In this document: one piece after another, positions 4,647 through 7,992 of the stretch
Layout: each line of letters begins with the position of its first letter
Position numbering within the stretch: position 1 is the stretch's first letter
Assembly: GCA_021732545.1 (NCBI GenBank)
Contig: JAKFUW010000037.1
Span: forward strand, 1 to 7,992
Length of the DNA stretch: 7,992 nt
Source of the DNA: Alphaproteobacteria bacterium
Lineage (GTDB): Bacteria > Pseudomonadota > Alphaproteobacteria > Rickettsiales > UBA3002
Reading direction: 5' to 3'
The notes under the pieces: model-generated
The model's database searches: none
What the model saw: only the letters and a program-made list of their open reading frames with translations
Told to the model about the DNA's origin: nothing
Position numbers and translations under genes: made by a program

Positions 4647-5273
4647 CTACTCACACAACCCCTTCATATGCCGGTGCGCTTGGGTGAAGCCGCGCAGCGA
4701 GTAGGTGTCAACGGACTTGGTGCCCTTCCATGAGGTGCCAAGCACTTGCATCTCGTTGTTGCGCACCATGGCTTTGACAATGTTTTTATCGGCGGCCTCG
4801 TCATAGGCCCATGCCAGCTCGCCTTTGATAAATAGCGAGAAGCGGGTTTGGCCAAACACAATGGCGGCATCTTCGCGCTCTTTATACGGATAGCCCGACG
4901 ACACGCTGACTTCTTCGAGGTTGCGGTGTTTGTGGGTGACAATCACATAAGGGTCGCCGCGCTTGCTGAAAGAACCTTCTTGTTTGGTGGGCACGCTTGC
5001 GATGTAACACACATTATTGCCATCTTGCGCGACCGTGAACACGCGCCATGATTCATAGGACGCAACAAGCTGTTGGGCTAAAGCAGGGGATGTCATCAGC
5101 AGCAATATTGCAAGAAAAAGACTTGTGAACACAACCCCACAACGTCCCCATTTGTCATTCCGGCGCAGGCCGGAATCTGGTTTTTTAGGTGACATGGATC
5201 CCTGCCTACGCAGGGATGACAACTGTGTAAACGGATAATGTAACAGTTTCAGTAAGCACAAAAATATTCTCAT
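4647..5273 (-). CDS. IalB-family secreted protein with repeat-interrupted signal region
   Basis: The mature part resembles the invasion-associated locus B (IalB) family, small periplasmic or secreted proteins of alphaproteobacteria, named from Bartonella erythrocyte invasion but widespread in non-pathogens. Diagnostic segments are SYESWRVF, CYIASVPTKQEGSFSKRGDPY, SSGYPYK, ELAWAYDEA, IVKAMVRNNEMQVLGTSWKG and DTYSLRGFTQAH. Cysteines 89 and 207 could form a disulfide. A hydrophobic stretch (about residues 47-62) ends in a signal-peptidase-like ALA (64-66). Read from the ATG at 5273 the protein has 208 residues, but residues 18-41 are translated from cloverleaf repeat copy 3, giving an unusually long 66-residue leader. 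The promoter places +1 at 5273, favouring a leaderless start there. The alternative is the ATG at 5195 inside the repeat, preceded by AGG and GGGA. The exact biological role is unknown. Confidence 0.85.
   Translation of the reverse strand: MRIFLCLLKLLHYPFTQLSSLRRQGSMSPKKPDSGLRRNDKWGRCGVVFTSLFLAILLLMTSPALAQQLVASYESWRVFTVAQDGNNVCYIASVPTKQEGSFSKRGDPYVIVTHKHRNLEEVSVSSGYPYKEREDAAIVFGQTRFSLFIKGELAWAYDEAADKNIVKAMVRNNEMQVLGTSWKGTKSVDTYSLRGFTQAHRHMKGLCE
5152..5222. repeat. Cloverleaf palindromic repeat, copy 3 (within the IalB-like gene)
   Basis: Terminal TTGTCAT (5152-5158) and ATGACAA (5216-5222) enclose two hairpins: ATTCCGGC/GCCGGAAT (5157-5164, 5169-5176) and ATCCCTGC/GCAGGGAT (5198-5205, 5210-5217). 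CTGG and a central GGATCC (5196-5201) lie between them, as in copy 2. On the minus strand it is read in frame as a peptide containing LRRQGSMSPKKPDSGLRRND, just before the signal-peptide hydrophobic core. Confidence 0.85.
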
Positions 5274-5279
5274 AACGTG

Positions 5280-5308
5280 TCTATACCCTCAATGTGTGCA
5301 AATTTCAA
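5280..5308 (-). promoter_or_regulatory. Promoter of the IalB-like gene; leaderless geometry
   Basis: On the minus strand, TTGAAA (5308-5303) is followed by a 17-base spacer and TATAGA (5285-5280). Six bases then precede the ATG at 5273, so the predicted +1 coincides with that ATG. The gene can therefore be transcribed independently of the regulator gene that ends at 5323. Confidence 0.68.
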
Positions 5309-5322
5309 ACCCGACATTCAAC

Positions 5323-5952
5323 TTATGAAGAGGTGGTTAGGCGATAACCTTGCGGGGTGGTGAGAATGCCCTGGCCAGCGTCTAGCGCGGGTTGGAGTTT
5401 GTTGCGCAAGCGGTAGATATGAGTCTCCAACGTGTGCGAATCGATCTGTTCGCTATAACCCCAAATATGTTTGAGCAACGCCTCACGCGAGACGCCACCT
5501 TGCGCGTGCGGTGCCAGCAAGGCCGCGAGCAATTCGGATTCTTTGTCGGTCAGCGCAATGCTGCGATCGGTTGAAACCAGCTCGCGCCGTTGCATGTTCA
5601 GCGACCAGTCTGCGTTGAGGCTCAGCAGATGAGGGGCAGGGGCTGCGTGCAGCCAGCGCATGATGATGTGCAGCAATTGCGCAAATCGTAGCGGTAATGC
5701 GAGAACCATGAAAGACCCGCGCTCGTGCGGTGGAACTACCTCATGACTCAGCATCACGCCAGCCAAGCCTTCGGGTAGCATCAGCGTGTCAGTGTTGCTG
5801 CGATGGATGATGGCAAACACATCGGCAAATGCCGCGCCACGCGCGATGGGCGCGGTGATGATTTGGGTGGTGATATCAGGCAATGCATCGGTCAGCAGGC
5901 GTTGCCAGTGGGTTGCATCTTCGGGCAAAAATCCGATGAGCCACAGCTGCAT
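5323..5952 (-). CDS. Winged-helix (OmpR/PhoB-type) DNA-binding regulator with atypical N-terminal half
   Basis: Of 209 residues, the C-terminal part (about 112-206) is a clear OmpR/PhoB-type winged-helix domain: LTDKESELLAALL, VSREALLKHIWGYSEQIDSH, the recognition helix TLETHIYRLRNKL, and the wing ILTTPQGYRL. It should bind DNA and regulate transcription. The N-terminal 110 residues have the length and alternating hydrophobic pattern of a receiver domain, starting MQLWLIGFLPED. However, I see neither the phospho-acceptor aspartate at the end of beta-3 (the matching region reads ADVFAIIHRSNTDTLMLP) nor a convincing conserved lysine. It may be a phosphorylation-independent pseudo-receiver or an unrelated sensing domain. 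Its ATG lies 3 bases after the stop of the upstream membrane-protein gene, so the two are probably one operon with coupled translation. Targets are unknown. Confidence 0.88.
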   Translation of the reverse strand: MQLWLIGFLPEDATHWQRLLTDALPDITTQIITAPIARGAAFADVFAIIHRSNTDTLMLPEGLAGVMLSHEVVPPHERGSFMVLALPLRFAQLLHIIMRWLHAAPAPHLLSLNADWSLNMQRRELVSTDRSIALTDKESELLAALLAPHAQGGVSREALLKHIWGYSEQIDSHTLETHIYRLRNKLQPALDAGQGILTTPQGYRLTTSS

Positions 5953-5955
5953 GGT

Positions 5956-6447
5956 TTAGCGCTTATCAGCAGGTGCAACCGATAATGACGAGGTGGCGGA
6001 ATAGGTCAGCACTCGGTCTTCCAGTGCCAGCGGTGCCGACAGGGTGTTGTGGCGAGCCGACTGCAGCGACATGCGTTGCGAAGCAAATTGATGCTGGCCC
6101 GAGAGCAGCACAAACAACATGGCATTAACCGCTAAGGTCAGCACCGCCAGCCGCAGCACAAAGCGGGCATCGTAGCGCGGCTTGGAATGGATGATGGCAG
6201 GCAGCTGCGGTGCCTCATTCGCAGGGCGTGGCTGCCCGGAAAGCGGCACCGATGGGGGTATGGCTTGCGGTGGCATCAATGCCGAGGCAATCGGCGCAGA
6301 TTGAACCGCAGACGATGTATGGCCATGCTTTAAAAACGCAGGCAAATCGTCGTCTACATAGACGCGCCGCTGCAGCGTTCGACGATAGGTGCTCAATGCC
6401 AGCTCCACAAAATAATTTTCCACTTCTACCATTCCATACAAAGCCAC
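5956..6447 (-). CDS. Single-pass membrane protein of unknown function, operonic with the winged-helix regulator
   Basis: I do not recognise this 163-residue protein. Residues 1-45 look soluble, with a YRRTLQRRVYVDDDLPAFLK segment. Residues 48-90 are rich in proline and alanine and probably flexible. One transmembrane helix spans about residues 96-116. The basic KPRYDAR stretch before it suggests a cytoplasmic N-terminus and a periplasmic tail of about 45 residues. That layout (cytoplasmic head, linker, one membrane span, outer tail) suits signalling or scaffolding, and the regulator gene begins 3 bases downstream. A functional pairing is therefore plausible but unproven. The start is uncertain: a GTG at 6447 and an in-frame ATG at 6432 are both possible, neither with a good Shine-Dalgarno. 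No cysteine or recognisable catalytic motif is seen. Confidence 0.72.
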   Translation of the reverse strand: MALYGMVEVENYFVELALSTYRRTLQRRVYVDDDLPAFLKHGHTSSAVQSAPIASALMPPQAIPPSVPLSGQPRPANEAPQLPAIIHSKPRYDARFVLRLAVLTLAVNAMLFVLLSGQHQFASQRMSLQSARHNTLSAPLALEDRVLTYSATSSLSVAPADKR

Positions 6448-6551
6448 CCAAAATCAATCAATTATTAATCTTTATGTGCAATTCTGATGATGTTTTGTAG
6501 TGGATATGTTGCCCGAAAAAGCTATACGTTATACTTGCATAGGAGTGAACC
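6448..6551. promoter_or_regulatory. Divergent intergenic region between the membrane-protein gene and the diguanylate cyclase
   Basis: These 104 bases must carry both promoters. Toward the cyclase, a good -10 TATACT (6530-6535) follows a weak TTGCCC (6509-6514) at a short 15-base spacing. The resulting start, near 6542, would place the Shine-Dalgarno at the very 5' end of the mRNA. Toward the membrane-protein gene I see only a weak candidate: minus-strand TTGCAC with a 17-base spacer and a poor -10. The middle is AT-rich. No clear operator was found. Confidence 0.4.
6541..6545 (+). promoter_or_regulatory. Ribosome binding site fixing the TTG start of the diguanylate cyclase
   Basis: AGGAG lies 6 bases before the TTG at 6552, the best Shine-Dalgarno spacing in the window. 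The next in-frame ATG (6573) has no comparable site. Confidence 0.72.
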
Positions 6552-7604
6552 TTGGAATTGTTGAATCAAGCGATGGATGGCATGATGGACGAATCGGCAT
6601 TTGATTATGCCAAGCGTGCCTTGCCGTTGATGGCCCGCCACGGTGTGAAGCCCAACCCCAAAAATTATGCGGTATGGTATGTGTATGTGGCGGGTGGTAA
6701 TGCGCAGCTAAGCCACGAGATAGATACCATCCTCGCTGAGCGCATTGTGTTTTCAACGGATATTAACGAGTATTTATACACGAAATTCATCGCAGGATCT
6801 GACAATCAAATTGTGAGCCAAACCACCGCAGGTGCGCATCGGTTGCTGGCCGAAATTTTAACCGCCATCAATAGTTTCAGCGGCGAAACCGAAAGTTATC
6901 AACAAAATTTGGCCGAGCATATATCGCACATTCCCGAGATGGCCGATAATGCGGAGCTTCGAGAAATGGCTGCCAAAATTGTCATCAGCGTGGCCAACAT
7001 GCGAGACAGTGGTGACAATTTGAGCGAGCATTTGCGCGAATCACGCCGTGAAATTAATCAACTGCGCGAGAATCTGGCGAAAGTGACAGTGGAATCGGAG
7101 CATGATTTTTTAACGGGCGTCTATAACCGCAAAGCGTTGGATGCTCGGTTGGAAGAGGCACTTAAAGTCGCGCAGGAAGAACAAAGCGCCTTGTGTGTGC
7201 TGATGATTGATATCGATCATTTCAAAGTCTTTAACGATACCCATGGCCATTTGATCGGCGATGAAGTGCTCAAAATTGTAGCCAAATCCTTGACCGATAA
7301 TGTCAAAGGCCAAGATGTGGTGGCACGCTATGGCGGTGAAGAATTTGCGGTGCTGTTGCCCGGCACGCCGCTGGGTGGCGGTATGATTGTGGCCGAAGCG
7401 ATTCGCAAAACCATCGCCATGCGCGAACTCAAGCGCCGCGATTCCGATGTCACCTATGGCCAGATCACCGTATCCATCGGGGTGGCGTTGTATCGCGCGG
7501 GCGAGGACACCATCCCCACCTTCCTCAAACGTGCCGACGATGCGCTTTATCGCAGCAAAAAAAGTGGCCGAAATTGCGTGACACAAGAAACCGTGAACGC
7601 CTAG
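6552..7604 (+). CDS. GGDEF-domain diguanylate cyclase
   Basis: A predicted cytoplasmic diguanylate cyclase (350 residues) making cyclic di-GMP from two GTP. The GGDEF domain occupies about residues 178-346: DFLTGVYNRKAL, the metal-binding MIDIDHFKVFNDTHGH (D220, N228), the active-site loop RYGGEEF (GGEEF at 261-265), and the terminal ADDALYRSKKSGRN. All catalytic residues are present. The inhibitory-site motif RxxD reads K252-G-Q-D255, so product inhibition may be weakened. The N-terminal 110 residues, beginning FDYAKRALPLMARHGVKPNP and NYAVWYVYV, match a sensory or dimerisation domain common in alphaproteobacterial cyclases. A helical region (about 130-180) with heptad-like spacing links it to the catalytic domain. 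No transmembrane segment or signal peptide is seen. A TTG start is chosen because AGGAG sits 6 bases upstream. It is divergent from the membrane-protein/regulator pair. Confidence 0.95.
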   Translation: MELLNQAMDGMMDESAFDYAKRALPLMARHGVKPNPKNYAVWYVYVAGGNAQLSHEIDTILAERIVFSTDINEYLYTKFIAGSDNQIVSQTTAGAHRLLAEILTAINSFSGETESYQQNLAEHISHIPEMADNAELREMAAKIVISVANMRDSGDNLSEHLRESRREINQLRENLAKVTVESEHDFLTGVYNRKALDARLEEALKVAQEEQSALCVLMIDIDHFKVFNDTHGHLIGDEVLKIVAKSLTDNVKGQDVVARYGGEEFAVLLPGTPLGGGMIVAEAIRKTIAMRELKRRDSDVTYGQITVSIGVALYRAGEDTIPTFLKRADDALYRSKKSGRNCVTQETVNA

Positions 7605-7622
7605 ATGGTATTCCTCCCTCTT

Positions 7623-7773
7623 CTAGGCACTGTTAGCTAATTCTACTATGACTTGCTGCAAATTGCGGCTTTTCAATCTTCCGTTGCTCACGTACTGAAA
7701 TGTACGCTGCGCTACGGGTCTTGAAAATCCACCATTTTCGCTTTGTCCTAGCGAATTAGCTAACAGTGCCTAG
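7623..7773. repeat. 151-bp nested palindromic element (MITE-like)
   Basis: Perfect 21-bp terminal inverted repeats (7623-7643, 7753-7773; core CACTGTTAGCTAATTC) flank 109 bases that themselves fold. TTTTCAA (7670-7676) pairs with TTGAAAA (7721-7727). CCGTTGCTCACGTAC (7681-7695) pairs imperfectly with GTACGCTGCGCTACGG (7702-7717) around a TGAAAT loop. It has no reading frame. It begins 18 bases after the cyclase stop and could also act as its transcription end. Structure and size fit a non-autonomous mobile or REP-like element; mobility is inferred. Confidence 0.78.
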
Positions 7774-7954
7774 GGGGAGGTTAGGTGGGGGTTTGCCACA
7801 AGGAAAACCCTTCGTGATGGGCCACCCTCACCCTGCCCTCTCACAGAGGGAGAGGGTTCTTACACGCCTAGATGCGGCGCGCATCATTCGGGCATTGACA
7901 ATTCCCCCGACGCCTCCTAAAACCCAAGCTCATTTTGTTGGATAGTATCGTCAT
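7774..7954. other. Non-coding spacer with a CCCTC-rich inverted repeat
   Basis: I see no convincing gene on either strand here. The stretch contains a G-rich segment, a possible GGTGG/CCACC stem (7784-7788, 7822-7826) with inner GGGTTT/AAACCC, and a CCCTCT/AGAGGG hairpin (7836-7841, 7845-7850) nested in an ACCCTC/GAGGGT pair (7824-7829, 7852-7857). The latter resembles a CCCTCACCCT...AGGGAGAGGG intergenic repeat common in Proteobacteria. It lacks a T-run, so I do not call it a terminator. Confidence 0.55.
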
Positions 7955-7992
7955 ATTCGCTAGGGCGCAGCGAAAATGACTGTTTTTCAAAA
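7955..7992. repeat. Partial, inverted and diverged second copy of the 151-bp element
   Basis: ATTCGCTAGG (7955-7964) and AGCGAAAATG (7969-7978) are, in inverse orientation, the same blocks as CATTTTCGCT (7733-7742) and CCTAGCGAAT (7747-7756) of the first copy. Both pairs have a 4-base gap of different sequence. Similarity continues into TTTTTCAA at the window edge, matching GATTTTCAA of the first copy read on its other strand. The element is cut by the window end, and its left edge may lie near 7940. Confidence 0.62.

Noticed and set aside
6210..6500. A 96-codon plus-strand open frame opposite the membrane-protein gene
   Set aside because: It opposes the better-supported minus-strand gene, ends in the intergenic region and has no ribosome binding site or recognisable domain.
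7110..7586. A 158-codon minus-strand open frame inside the diguanylate cyclase
   Set aside because: It mirrors the GGDEF coding sequence on the other strand; no start signal and no family resemblance.
7824..7857. Intrinsic terminator for the diguanylate cyclase
   Set aside because: There is a hairpin but no T-run, and it lies over 200 bases past the stop. It looks more like a dispersed CCCTC-type intergenic repeat.

Overview
The window looks like chromosomal DNA of an alphaproteobacterium. The RpoC C-terminus and RlmN read as alphaproteobacterial, the IalB-type secreted protein is typical of that class, and so is the N-terminal domain of the diguanylate cyclase. Genus is not resolved. Dispersed palindromic repeats, some lying in frame inside genes, recall the repeat biology of Rickettsia and relatives. 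That is a resemblance, not an assignment.

Layout. Positions 1-1590 hold the C-terminal part of rpoC (+). It is followed by a cloverleaf-type repeat and a strong intrinsic terminator (1684-1726). Next comes a complete YefM-YoeB toxin-antitoxin operon (+, 1929-2475), with a near-consensus promoter overlapped by three 12-bp-spaced TGTACT-like operator motifs. The minus strand from 6447 down to 2472 carries, in transcription order: a single-pass membrane protein of unknown function, an OmpR-type winged-helix regulator with an unrecognised N-terminal half, an IalB-family secreted protein, a PIN-domain toxin with a ribbon-helix-helix antitoxin, an orphan ParD-like antitoxin, and rlmN. A GGDEF diguanylate cyclase (+, 6552-7604) is divergent from the membrane-protein/regulator pair. 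The last ~390 bases are non-coding and dominated by a 151-bp nested palindromic element plus part of a second, inverted copy cut by the window end.

How it fits together. The stretch between rpoC and the IalB gene is a small toxin-antitoxin island: two complete modules and one orphan antitoxin that now sits at the head of the rlmN operon. Three points deserve most attention. (1) Three minus-strand genes (ParD-like, PIN toxin, IalB-like) have near-consensus -35/-10 boxes placed so that the predicted transcription start falls on or next to the A of the ATG, and none has a Shine-Dalgarno; they look leaderless. (2) Three cloverleaf repeats share one architecture (TTGTCA/GTCA ends, two hairpins, often a central GGATCC) but have different, compensated stem sequences, and each appears to lie within a transcript. 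(3) A heptamer repeat has entered rlmN in frame next to its catalytic core, and a cloverleaf has entered the signal-peptide region of the IalB-like gene in frame.
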